Source: a bacterium
GTDB taxonomy: Bacteria > Myxococcota_A > Polyangia > Nannocystales > Nannocystaceae
Direction: 5' to 3'
Length of the DNA: 59,921 nucleotides
NCBI GenBank assembly: GCA_024742475.1
Contig: JANSYI010000044.1
Span: 1 to 59,921, forward strand
Shown: piece after piece, positions 52,454-59,779 of the stretch
Position numbering within the stretch: the first letter of the stretch is position 1
Layout: each line of letters starts with the position of its first letter
Notes under the pieces: model-generated
Told to the model about the DNA's origin: nothing
Database searches by the model: none
What the model saw: only the letters and a program-made list of their open reading frames with translations
Position numbers and translations under genes: made by a program

Positions 52454-52531
52454 GATGTAGTTCCTTGATTCGAAAGCTTCTCGGTATCCGAGATTGGGAG
52501 TTGGGAAAACGGGTTGAAGCAAAGGCGCGGC

Positions 52532-53044
52532 TCAGGATTCGAGCGCGTCCTTGCGTGCGTTGAGAACGTTGAGAAGGTCGGTTGCGGCTGCGTTGAGCAC
52601 CCGAACCATGTTGGTCGCCGGCGTGTTGAACAGCCGAAGCAGTTGAGCCTTGAGCTCCTGCGGACCGGGGAGGTCAGCGAGGAGGTTCACGCCCTTTTGG
52701 TCGAGGAGATCGCCGTCGGAGATTCCGCCCTTGATGGCGAAGTTCTCGTTCTCTTTGGCGAAGTCTCGTGCGACGCGAGCGGGCGCTCCAGGGTCCTCTT
52801 CGTTGTACGCCAGCGCGCTGACGCCCTTGAGGAGGCCCGAGAGGGGCTCGTGCTTGGTGCCCTCGACGGCGAACCGGATGGTGGAGTTCTTGAACACGCG
52901 GTAGGTGCAGCCAGCTTCGCGGAACTTGCCGCGGAGCTCGTTGGCCGAGGCCACCGTGAGTTTGTCGAACCCGACCAGGACGAGAGCGGAGCAGTCTTCG
53001 ATCTGCCCTTTGAGCTCTTCGGATTTTTGCTGTTTGCTGAGCAT
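52532..53044 (-). CDS. rplJ: 50S ribosomal protein L10
   Basis: 170 aa; anchors L7/L12 dimers to the 23S rRNA and represses its own operon. MLSKQQKSEELKGQIEDCSA and VASANELRGKFREAGCTYRV, followed by FKNSTIRFAVEG, are the conserved N-terminal fold; the C-terminal helix that binds L7/L12 follows. ATG 53044 has AAGGA 4 nt upstream. The leader of about 280 nt carries an L10-leader-like element, implying autoregulation. Confidence 0.98.
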   Translation of the reverse strand: MLSKQQKSEELKGQIEDCSALVLVGFDKLTVASANELRGKFREAGCTYRVFKNSTIRFAVEGTKHEPLSGLLKGVSALAYNEEDPGAPARVARDFAKENENFAIKGGISDGDLLDQKGVNLLADLPGPQELKAQLLRLFNTPATNMVRVLNAAATDLLNVLNARKDALES

Positions 53045-53164
53045 GGTGTCCTTGGTTCTTGTGCCGTCACTCCTCCCAGACGGAATGTCGGGGAGCGGTT
53101 GGAGTGAAGGTCACGGGGTTGGTCTTTCGTGGAGCCCCGTGCCCCCTCCGACCTCGAGGTCATC

Positions 53165-53262
53165 GGCGAGCGTTCTCGGCGCGTCCACTCTGTGCAGGCC
53201 ATCCAGCGCGTCCGGATGATTAAGGTGGGCAGTCGGCCCACGACCTACGGTCTACAAGCGGG
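53165..53262 (-). promoter_or_regulatory. Ribosomal protein L10 leader (autoregulatory RNA element)
   Basis: On the minus strand GTAGACCGTAGGT (53243-53255) is followed by CCTTAAT (53219-53225) and then a GC-rich helix region (53180-53216). This order of a kink-like GACCGTAGGT segment and an unpaired CTTAAT matches the L10 leader that L10-L12 binds to repress rplJL translation. Boundaries are approximate. Confidence 0.65.
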
Positions 53263-53323
53263 GATGATGCGGTTCTCGTTGGGTCTGCGTTTTCTCCTAA
53301 AGTCTTGGCTGAAGGTCGCTCGA

Positions 53324-54031
53324 CTACTTGTCGACGGTCGAGAGCACGTCGGAGGTGTCCAGGCGAACGCCTGGGCCCATCGACGACGAAATGGTGACGC
53401 TGCGCCAGTACTTGCCCTTGGCGGTGCTGGGCTTGAGGCGCTGGAGCGTCTCGAGCAGCGCGGTGAGGTTGGCCTGGAGCTTTTCAGCGCCGAAGGAGAC
53501 CTTGCCGATGGGGGCGTGAATGATGCCCGTCTTCTCGGTGCGGAACTCGATGCGGCCCGCCTTGAGCTCGGACACGGCCTTGGCGACATCCATCGTGACG
53601 GTGCCGACCTTGGGGTTCGGCATGAGGCCACGGGGACCGAGCACGCGGCCGAGGCGGCCGACGAGACCCATCATGTCGGGGGTCGCGATGGCCGAGTCGA
53701 ACTCGAGCCAGCCGCCTTGGATCTTCTCGACCAGGTCTTCGGCGCCCACTTCGTCGGCGCCCGCCGCTTCGGCTTCGGCCTTGCGCTCGCCCTTGGCGAA
53801 CACGATGACGCGAACGGACTTGCCCGTGCCGTGCGGCAGGGAGACCGACGAGCGAATCATCTGGTCGGCGTGCTTGGGGTTGACGCCAAGCCGCGCTGCG
53901 CAGTCGACCGTCTCGTCGAACTTGGCGAACGCGAGGTCGGTGACCGTGGTGCAGGCTTCGGCGATGGTGAAGCGCTTGTCCTCGCCCATGTCGGCGAGCT
54001 TCTTGGCTGCGGTGTCGAACTTCTTGCCCAT
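53324..54031 (-). CDS. rplA: 50S ribosomal protein L1
   Basis: 235 aa; forms the mobile L1 stalk that helps deacylated tRNA leave the E site. Conserved segments: FDETVDCAARLGVNPKHADQ, RVIVFAKGERKAEAE, GRLGRVLGPRGLMPNPKVGT and IEFRTEKTGIIHAPIGKVSF. ATG 54031 lies 3 nt after the rplK stop, and its GGAGG Shine-Dalgarno is inside the rplK end, so the two genes are translationally coupled. Confidence 0.98.
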   Translation of the reverse strand: MGKKFDTAAKKLADMGEDKRFTIAEACTTVTDLAFAKFDETVDCAARLGVNPKHADQMIRSSVSLPHGTGKSVRVIVFAKGERKAEAEAAGADEVGAEDLVEKIQGGWLEFDSAIATPDMMGLVGRLGRVLGPRGLMPNPKVGTVTMDVAKAVSELKAGRIEFRTEKTGIIHAPIGKVSFGAEKLQANLTALLETLQRLKPSTAKGKYWRSVTISSSMGPGVRLDTSDVLSTVDK

Positions 54032-54034
54032 GAT

Positions 54035-54457
54035 CTAGCCCTCCACTTCCAGTCCCATGGACCGCGCGGTTCCGGCGATGCTCTTGGCGGCACCGTCGAC
54101 GTCGAACGCGTTCATGTCCTTGAGCTTGTACTCGGCGATCTCGCGGACCTGGTCCATTGTGACCTTGCCGACCTTCTTCTTGTTGGGCTCACCCGATCCG
54201 CTCTTGAGGCCCGCGGCCTTGAGCAGCATCACCGCCGCCGGAGGCGTCTTGGTGATGAACGAGAACGAACGGTCGGAGAAGACCGAGATCTCGACGGGGA
54301 TGATGGTTCCCTTGTCCTTCTGCGTGCGAGCGTTGAACTGCTTGCAGAATTCCATGATGTTGACGCCCTTCGAACCGAGCGCCGGTCCGATGGGCGGTGC
54401 GGGGGAGGCTTCGCCACCCTTGCACTGCAGCTTGATGATTGCTTCGAGTTTCTTCAT
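54035..54457 (-). CDS. rplK: 50S ribosomal protein L11
   Basis: 140 aa; binds the GTPase-associated rRNA region and is the thiostrepton/stringent-response site. MKKLEAIIKLQCKGGEASPA, PPIGPALGSKGVNIMEFCKQ with its conserved prolines, and KKKVGKVTMDQVREIAEYKL are present. It starts 33 nt after nusG and is coupled to rplA. Confidence 0.98.
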   Translation of the reverse strand: MKKLEAIIKLQCKGGEASPAPPIGPALGSKGVNIMEFCKQFNARTQKDKGTIIPVEISVFSDRSFSFITKTPPAAVMLLKAAGLKSGSGEPNKKKVGKVTMDQVREIAEYKLKDMNAFDVDGAAKSIAGTARSMGLEVEG

Positions 54458-54490
54458 TGGTTGGTCCTCGTGCGAGCGATGGGCCGGCGC

Positions 54491-55045
54491 TTAGGAAGCG
54501 ACGGGTTCCACCTCCGAGAAATCGACCTGAACCGGGGTCGGTCGGCCGAAGATCGAGACGGACATCTTGACCTTGCGCTTGTCGTAGTCGACGTCCTCGA
54601 CTTCGCCCGTGAAGTTGGCGAAGGGGCCGGACTTGACGCGGACGTTGTCGCCCACCGCAAAGGAGATGTCGGGCAGCTGCTCTTCGAGCTCTTCGCCCTC
54701 GGGACCGGGCGCAGCATCACCGGTGGTCGCGCGAAGGGTGCGGGCCATCTGAGGCGCCGGCACGGGCTTGGGCGTCTTGCCGCCGAGGAACCCGCTGACC
54801 TTGGGCGTGTTCACGATGACGTGCCACGCGGCCTCGGTGAGGTCCATGTTGACGAAGATGTAGCCCGGGAAGAACTTCTTGTTGGTCTTGATGTTCCGCT
54901 TGCCGCGGCGCTCGGTCACCTGCTCGGAGGGCACGAGAATCTCGCCAAAGTCGCCCTCGAAGGGCTGCCCCTTGATGCGTTCTTCGAGGTTGCGCTTGAC
55001 CGTGTTCTCGTAGCCGGAGAACGTCTGAACGACATACCAATCCAT
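54491..55045 (-). CDS. nusG: Transcription antitermination/termination factor NusG
   Basis: 184 aa. The NGN domain begins MDWYVVQTFSGYENTVKRNL and contains FFPGYIFVNMDLTEAAWHVI and VSGFLGG. The C-terminal KOW domain is FAVGDNVRVKSGPFANFTGE followed by VEDVDYDKRKVKMSVSIFGR. An acidic linker of about 25 residues (GDAAPGPEGEELEEQLPD) joins them. It binds RNA polymerase and links it to ribosomal S10 or Rho. It begins 12 nt after secE. Confidence 0.98.
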   Translation of the reverse strand: MDWYVVQTFSGYENTVKRNLEERIKGQPFEGDFGEILVPSEQVTERRGKRNIKTNKKFFPGYIFVNMDLTEAAWHVIVNTPKVSGFLGGKTPKPVPAPQMARTLRATTGDAAPGPEGEELEEQLPDISFAVGDNVRVKSGPFANFTGEVEDVDYDKRKVKMSVSIFGRPTPVQVDFSEVEPVAS

Positions 55046-55057
55046 CGAAGCTTGGTC

Positions 55058-55495
55058 CTAGATCCCGTAGAGGAGGTTGGTCGCCTTGGACCAGATCTGG
55101 TCCATGGCGAAGAGGATGACTGAGCAGATGAGGGTCACCATGATGACGATGCCGGTGTTGGCCCGGATCTCGGCCCGCGTGGGCCAGGTGACCTGCGAGA
55201 CTTCGGTGACGACCTCGGTGCAGAACTTGAAGTAGTCCTTGCGTCGCCAGGCGTACAGCGTGCCGATCGTGGCGATGCCGATGCCGAGGCCGCTCGAGGT
55301 GAGCTCGCTCGGCCGGCCGATCTGCGGGTAGTAGTCGAAGGTGATCGCCCAGATGTCGTCGATGGCGTTGACGAGTACCCAGGCCGCAGCGGCACCGAGC
55401 ACGAAGAAGATCACGTGTGCCCATCGCGCGGGATCGAAATCTCGCTTGATGGGTGCGCGGCGCTTCTTACGACGGGAATCGGACGAATCGGACAT
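55058..55495 (-). CDS. secE: Preprotein translocase subunit SecE
   Basis: 145 aa from ATG 55495, which has GGAG 6 nt upstream; an upstream in-frame start at 55519 has none. Three hydrophobic segments are visible (VIFFVLGAAAAWVLVNAI; a weak one at SSGLGIGIATIGTLYAW; IVIMVTLICSVILFAMDQIW). The conserved amphipathic helix EVVTEVSQVTWPTRAEIRAN precedes the last. SecE clamps SecY in the inner membrane. Most bacteria have a single-helix form of about 60 aa; this three-helix form resembles the E. coli type. Confidence 0.97.
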   Translation of the reverse strand: MSDSSDSRRKKRRAPIKRDFDPARWAHVIFFVLGAAAAWVLVNAIDDIWAITFDYYPQIGRPSELTSSGLGIGIATIGTLYAWRRKDYFKFCTEVVTEVSQVTWPTRAEIRANTGIVIMVTLICSVILFAMDQIWSKATNLLYGI

Positions 55496-55573
55496 TGGAG
55501 GCTCCAGCAGGCGGGGCAAGTACGGTGGGACCGGTGCGGACGTCGTGGGACGAACCCGGGCCCCAAGAATGGG

Positions 55574-55603
55574 GCCCCGGCGGCCATTTCTGACCGCCGG
55601 GGC
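55574..55603 (-). promoter_or_regulatory. Stable hairpin between tRNA-Trp and secE
   Basis: GCCCCGGCGG and CCGCCGGGGC form a perfect 10-bp stem with a 10-nt loop 7 nt after the tRNA. No T-run follows, and a second hairpin (GGGGCCCCATTCTTGGGGCC) lies next to it. It probably serves tRNA 3'-end processing or mRNA stability rather than termination. Confidence 0.6.
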
Positions 55604-55609
55604 ACGCTG

Positions 55610-55682
55610 CAGGGGATGAGGGACTCGAACCCCCGGCCCACGGATTTGGAGTCCGTTGCGCTACCAACTGCGCTAATCCCCT
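55610..55682 (-). tRNA. tRNA-Trp (anticodon CCA)
   Basis: 73 nt including a G discriminator. The acceptor AGGGGAT pairs with ATCCCCT (7 bp). The D arm is GCGC-AGTTGGTA-GCGC and the anticodon arm ACGGA-CTCCAAA-TCCGT with anticodon CCA. The T arm GGGGG-TTCGAGT-CCCTC carries the standard TTCGA. The CCA end is not encoded. Position between tuf/rpmG and secE is the conserved one for trnW. Confidence 0.97.
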
Positions 55683-55694
55683 AGAACGTCGGTG

Positions 55695-55734
55695 AAAAAC
55701 TCGGTGGGCACGGCGCGGACGCGCCGTTGTGCCC
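55695..55734 (-). terminator. Terminator-like hairpin upstream of tRNA-Trp
   Basis: On the minus strand GGGCAC-AA-CGGCGC pairs with GCGCCG-TGCCC (12 bp with an AA bulge, loop GTCC; 55706-55734), and five T residues follow (55695-55699). It lies about 175 nt after the rpmG stop and only about 12 nt before the tRNA, leaving no room for a promoter between them. Confidence 0.7.
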
Positions 55735-55906
55735 GTTGTGCTTGCGTATCTTGCCCTCTGCTTGCCTTGGGTCGTCTCGCGGGCTCCGCACACCGGTGGT
55801 CCGGGCGCCGCGGGGCTGTCCTGGGTTCCTGCCCTTCCTTTATGGCCGCGCCCCGGTGGGAGGCTGCGATAGGCTCCCGCGAGCGGGGCCCCGAAGGGCG
55901 GAACGG

Positions 55907-56068
55907 CTACTTGGTTTCCTTGTGTGGGTGGTGCCCCTTGCAAGAAGCGCAGTACTTCTTGAGGTTGATCTTCTCAGGGGTATTGCGTCGGTTCTTCCGA
56001 GTGGAGTAGTTGCGACGCTTGCACTCGGTGCACTCGAGGGAAACTGTGATGCGTTGTCCGGCAGCCAT
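55907..56068 (-). CDS. rpmG: 50S ribosomal protein L33, zinc-binding (C+) type
   Basis: 53 aa, MAAGQRITVSLECTECKRRN to the end KGHHPHKETK. Cys13/Cys16 and Cys40/Cys43 form a zinc ribbon, identifying the zinc-dependent L33 paralogue. Genomes with this form often carry a Cys-less copy used under zinc shortage. The ATG 56068 has AAGG about 8 nt upstream, and a promoter lies at 56098-56126. It lies just upstream of tRNA-Trp and secE, the usual place for rpmG. Confidence 0.98.
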   Translation of the reverse strand: MAAGQRITVSLECTECKRRNYSTRKNRRNTPEKINLKKYCASCKGHHPHKETK

Positions 56069-56475
56069 GGGGAGACCTTGGGCAGGGAAGGACGCCGGCT
56101 ATAGCAAGAGGCGTTCCGCGTTGCAACAGCTGGGCCCAACTTCTCTCGGTGCGGTCTCACAGACGTAGCGCCTCTCGCGCTCGGCCGCAAAAGCGAGGAT
56201 AGGCGCGGGTCTAGCCGCGCTTTGTCGTGGCCACCGCCGAAGCGCCGGCGCGGTGCGCTCCCCACGTTTCACCACAAACAAGAAGCGCATACGCCGCGGA
56301 ACGCAGGGATCTCGCACAGATGGCGCGTTTTCGGGCCTCGATCAGCGCAAGCGGGTCCATGTTGTTCGGTATCGTAACCCCTCGTGGTCTCGCGCCCCCG
56401 AAGCCAGCTGCTCACCCCCTTACCCGCGCGCGACTGCAGTACGCGCTCGACCACCCGGGTACAGGGGGCGTGCCC
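56069..56475. other. Divergent intergenic region between rpmG and the PEGA gene
   Basis: 407 bp. It holds the rpmG promoter on the minus strand. On the plus strand a TATCGT lies at 56370-56375, 8 nt before a GTG that is out of frame with the PEGA gene, and no better plus-strand promoter is evident. The rest shows no gene. Confidence 0.4.
56098..56126 (-). promoter_or_regulatory. Promoter of rpmG
   Basis: On the minus strand there is a -35 TTGCAA (56121-56126), a 17-bp spacer and a -10 TATAGC (56098-56103). The leader to the ATG is about 23 nt. Confidence 0.65.
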
Positions 56476-57483
56476 ATGATCGACGCGGCCGCGGCGATGT
56501 TGCTGAGCATGCTCCTGGTGGAGCCCGACGCCGTCTTCCGCCCTCCGGTCTCCAGCGAAGGGGCGCTCGGGCCCGCTGCACTCGACCGCGTGCAGAAGCG
56601 CATTGATGCTCGCGTCACGCAGAGTTCGTTCGAGCTCACGGTCCCGCAAGACGCGTCCCGGTGCGACGCTCTCCCGTGCTGGCAAGAAGAGGCGGCGGAG
56701 TCCGGGGCGCGATACATCCTCGGCGTGAGGCTCGACGCCACGCAGAGCGACCAGAGCCTCGCGGTCACGGTGACCGACCTCAGTGACGGCACCGAGGTCG
56801 TGCAGGTGACCCGAACGTGTGAGCTCTGCGGCCGAACCGAGCTCGAAGACCTCACCGCTGACGCGACGGCGACCGCGATCCGCAAGCTCGAATCGTACGC
56901 ATCGATCGAGACGACCCTCGTCATCGACAGCGTGCCCCCCGGGGCCACCGTGCGCATCGACGGCGTTGAGGTCGGGACCACGCCGCTGGACATCGAGGCC
57001 ACACCTGGCGAACACGTCGTGGAGCTCCTTGCCGACGGGTTCGCTCCGGTGGAGCAAGCGGTCGACGTCGAGCGTGGCATGCGGGAGAGACTTCGACTGG
57101 TCATGGCCGAGGAGGCCCCGCCCGCACCCATCGTCGAGCCCCCTGCCCCGACCGACACGGGTCCGACACGACGGCGCGGGCGCGTGATCGCCAGCGCGGC
57201 GCTTTTGGGCTCGGGCGTCGCCGCCGTCGGTGCAGGCGTCGCGCTGCTGGTGCTGCACGGTCGCCCGATCACCGGCAAATGCAGCGGGGCCAACGTCGAT
57301 GCGGACGGCGACTGCCAGTTCTTGCGCGACACCCGGCTCGGTGGCGCCGTTGCGCTCGGGGTGGGAGTCGCGGCGTCCGCGGCAGGGGGCGTGCTGCTCG
57401 GGCTCGAGCTGCGCCGAGGACGGGACGCCTCGCTCACAGTCGCGCCATCACCCATGGGCGCCACCGTGTCCGGTCGGTTCTAG
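56476..57483 (+). CDS. PEGA-domain membrane protein
   Basis: 335 aa from ATG 56476. The N-terminus MIDAAAAMLLSMLLVEPDAV is a probable signal sequence. Residues ~20-160 are unassigned, with a Cys pair (CELCGRT). ETTLVIDSVPPGATVRIDGV, EVGTTPLDIEATPGEHVVEL and LADGFAPVEQAVDV form a PEGA domain (residues ~155-225), often found in surface-layer or envelope proteins. Two hydrophobic segments at the C-terminus (VIASAALLGSGVAAVGAGVA, LGGAVALGVGVAASAAGGVL) suggest membrane anchoring. It ends 11 nt from the convergent kinase gene, with which it is often paired in myxobacteria. Partner or substrate is unknown. Confidence 0.78.
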   Translation: MIDAAAAMLLSMLLVEPDAVFRPPVSSEGALGPAALDRVQKRIDARVTQSSFELTVPQDASRCDALPCWQEEAAESGARYILGVRLDATQSDQSLAVTVTDLSDGTEVVQVTRTCELCGRTELEDLTADATATAIRKLESYASIETTLVIDSVPPGATVRIDGVEVGTTPLDIEATPGEHVVELLADGFAPVEQAVDVERGMRERLRLVMAEEAPPAPIVEPPAPTDTGPTRRRGRVIASAALLGSGVAAVGAGVALLVLHGRPITGKCSGANVDADGDCQFLRDTRLGGAVALGVGVAASAAGGVLLGLELRRGRDASLTVAPSPMGATVSGRF

Positions 57484-57494
57484 CGTTCGGGCGC

Positions 57495-59690
57495 TCAGCG
57501 CTTCTTCGCGACCTTGGCGAGTCGACCCGCCGCCTGCGGCGACCCGAGCGACTGCGCTCGGAGGTACTGCGCGTGGGCGCCATCGTAGTCGAAGCTCTTG
57601 TACAGCGCGTCGCCGAGCGCGATCCGGTACGCAGCTTTCTTGGGAGCGAGACGCACGGCCTTGGAGAGTCTGCGCGCGGCCAAGGCATAGTTGCCGCGAT
57701 CGAACGCGACCCGACCCAGGCCGTGGTGCGCTGCGGCGTGTCGACCATCGGCGGACAACGCTGAGGCGAAGAGCCGCTCGGCTGTCGACGACTCCCCGCG
57801 ACGATGTGCAGCCTCGCCCGCCTTTGTTCGCTGCTTCGCGAGCTCGGCGTCGGCGACGGTCTCCTCGGCGTCCGGCTCGACGCTCGCGCTCCCCACGTCC
57901 GGGGACGACTCGACGAGCGGAGCGTCTTCGCCCTCGGGGGCGGAGGGCTCGACGGGCTGCGGCTCGGACTGCGCCGTCACGAGTCCTCGGGCCTGCGCGA
58001 CCCGCCGCAGCTGCTCCCCGCGCTGCTTCTCCTTGGGGGACCGCTCTTCGATGGACGCGACCCGGAGCGCCCGCTCGCGCGGGTCGACGTCGGCGAGGGC
58101 GATGAGTGGTTCGACCGACTCGAGCTCGTCGGGCGTGAATCCCCCGCTTTGGGCCTTGCGTCTCAAGAGGCGGAGCTCGCCGGGCGTCATCGCGGCGCGC
58201 TGTCTGGCCTGCTGCCGGGAGGGATCGAAGACCAGCGCCTGCGCGTAGTAGTCGAGCGCAAAGGGTCGGCCGCCCTCGGCGTCCCAGTATCCGTTCCCGA
58301 GGCGCTCGAGCGTGTCCGCAAACTCGGTCCGAAGCTGCTGGGCGACCGCGGCCGCGTGCTCGGCGGATTCGCCCTCGATCAACTCCAGCGCCATGACCTG
58401 GCTGATCGCCGTCGGTGCCTCCGGAGCTTCGGGTGGCGGGTAGACGAAGAATGCCCGCGCAGCGGCTGCCCGGGCAGCCCTCGCCAGGGCGTCCGCCTCG
58501 GAGACCACCTCGGGCCGCGCGCTGGCGTCCGGTCGCAGCGCGTAGCCGAGCGCTCCCGCCCCCAACCCGATCGCGAGGCCGGCGCCTACGGCCCACGGCA
58601 GCCACTGCCGCTTTCGAATCCGCGGTCTGGGCATCCTTCGCTTGAGACGCTCGACGACCTCGGTCTCCAGCTCGGGGAGCGGGAGATCGTCCCACTCGGT
58701 GGCCAACGCCTCGGCGATCTGAACCTCACAAAGCGCCGCCTCGAGCTCCCCGGCGCTGGCGTAGCGCGCCGTCGGGTCCTTTCGGAGGCACTTGAGGACC
58801 AACGCATCGAGCGACGCCGGGCAAGACACGTGCTCGCTCGGCGCGGTCGGCTCGTCGCCGAGGTGCGCGAGCAGGACCTCCCCCTGGTCGTCGCAGTCGA
58901 ACGGCCGCCTCCCCACGACGAGCTCGAACAGCATGCAGCCCACCGCATAGATGTCGACGCGGTGGTCACCACCCAGGCCCGAGACGATCTCGGGCGCGAG
59001 GTAGCCAGGGGTGCCAGCCCGTCGCTCGCGGTCCTCGGCGGAGTGGTCGACCTGAGCGATACCGAAGTCGAGCAGCTTGACCGTGTCGCGTCTGCCCTCG
59101 ACGACCTCGAGCGAAATGTTCTCGGGTTTGACGTCCCGGTGAACGACGCCGGCTTCGTGCGCAGCACCAAGGCCCTTGCAGACCTGGCGACCGATGGCGA
59201 TCACGCGGTCGAGCCGAACGCTGCCCTCCCGGTTGAGGAGGTCCCGCAGGGTCTGACCGCGAAGCAGCTCCATCGCGATCATCAAGCGACCGTCGGGGAG
59301 CTCCACGAGGTCGTAGACGTCCACGATGAAGCGCGACCCCAGGCGCCCCAGGGTCTTCGCCTCCTTGCGAAACAGACTCGAGGTCTCGAGGCTGAGCGAG
59401 TCGCGGAGCACCTTGAGCGCGACCCGCCGGTCGAGGTCTTCTTGAACCGCCTCGAACACCGTGCCCATGCCGCCCTCCCCCAACCACCGCTCGAGCCGGT
59501 ACCGGGTCCCGGGGAGGAGCTGACCAGGACGCAGCGCGACCGGGCGAGACGCAGCCACTCGGACGGGCGGCGGTGGGTCGTCAGGCTCGGGCTCGGCGCT
59601 CTCGTCGAGGAGGACCGTGTCGGTGTCCTCCACCGTCAGCGCCTTGGGGACACCGGCGTCCCCCTGCCCGTCCGCCGGCTTCACAGGCAT
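57495..59690 (-). CDS. Transmembrane Ser/Thr protein kinase with TPR-like C-terminus
   Basis: 731 aa. The N-terminal ~60 residues are an acidic Pro-rich tail. The kinase domain (residues ~64-325) has G-loop GEGGMGTVF (71-79), catalytic Lys93 (VALKVL), HRDVKPEN (Asp186), DFG (208-210) and APE (232-234), so it should be active. One membrane helix follows (residues ~363-385, WLPWAVGAGLAIGLGAGALG). The outer/periplasmic part has TPR-like helices near residues 640-715 (AERLFASALSADGRHAAAHH). Kinases of this design relay envelope signals by phosphorylating cytoplasmic proteins. It sits between tuf and rpmG on the backbone strand, 90 nt after the tuf stop. Confidence 0.93.
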   Translation of the reverse strand: MPVKPADGQGDAGVPKALTVEDTDTVLLDESAEPEPDDPPPPVRVAASRPVALRPGQLLPGTRYRLERWLGEGGMGTVFEAVQEDLDRRVALKVLRDSLSLETSSLFRKEAKTLGRLGSRFIVDVYDLVELPDGRLMIAMELLRGQTLRDLLNREGSVRLDRVIAIGRQVCKGLGAAHEAGVVHRDVKPENISLEVVEGRRDTVKLLDFGIAQVDHSAEDRERRAGTPGYLAPEIVSGLGGDHRVDIYAVGCMLFELVVGRRPFDCDDQGEVLLAHLGDEPTAPSEHVSCPASLDALVLKCLRKDPTARYASAGELEAALCEVQIAEALATEWDDLPLPELETEVVERLKRRMPRPRIRKRQWLPWAVGAGLAIGLGAGALGYALRPDASARPEVVSEADALARAARAAAARAFFVYPPPEAPEAPTAISQVMALELIEGESAEHAAAVAQQLRTEFADTLERLGNGYWDAEGGRPFALDYYAQALVFDPSRQQARQRAAMTPGELRLLRRKAQSGGFTPDELESVEPLIALADVDPRERALRVASIEERSPKEKQRGEQLRRVAQARGLVTAQSEPQPVEPSAPEGEDAPLVESSPDVGSASVEPDAEETVADAELAKQRTKAGEAAHRRGESSTAERLFASALSADGRHAAAHHGLGRVAFDRGNYALAARRLSKAVRLAPKKAAYRIALGDALYKSFDYDGAHAQYLRAQSLGSPQAAGRLAKVAKKR

Positions 59691-59729
59691 CGATGGTACG
59701 CGGTGATCAGGTCACCCACCAAACGACAA

Positions 59730-59759
59730 AACGGGCCGCAGCGGCTGCTACGACCCGTT
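59730..59759 (-). terminator. Rho-independent terminator after tuf
   Basis: On the minus strand AACGGGTCGTAGCAG pairs with CCGCTGCGGCCCGTT as a near-perfect dyad with G-U pairs, then a T-rich tail (59721-59729). It lies 20 nt after the tuf stop and 39 nt before the kinase start, so the kinase needs its own promoter. Confidence 0.85.
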
Positions 59760-59779
59760 CTAGCGCTCGAGCGCAGTTG

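Noticed and set aside
53129..55123. 664-codon plus-strand reading frame across rplK, rplA and nusG
   Set aside because: It spans several unmistakable minus-strand ribosomal genes and crosses their borders, so it cannot be a gene.
55574..55603. Terminator between tRNA-Trp and secE
   Set aside because: The stem is strong but no T-run follows, and secE has no visible promoter of its own, so it was treated as a processing or stability hairpin.
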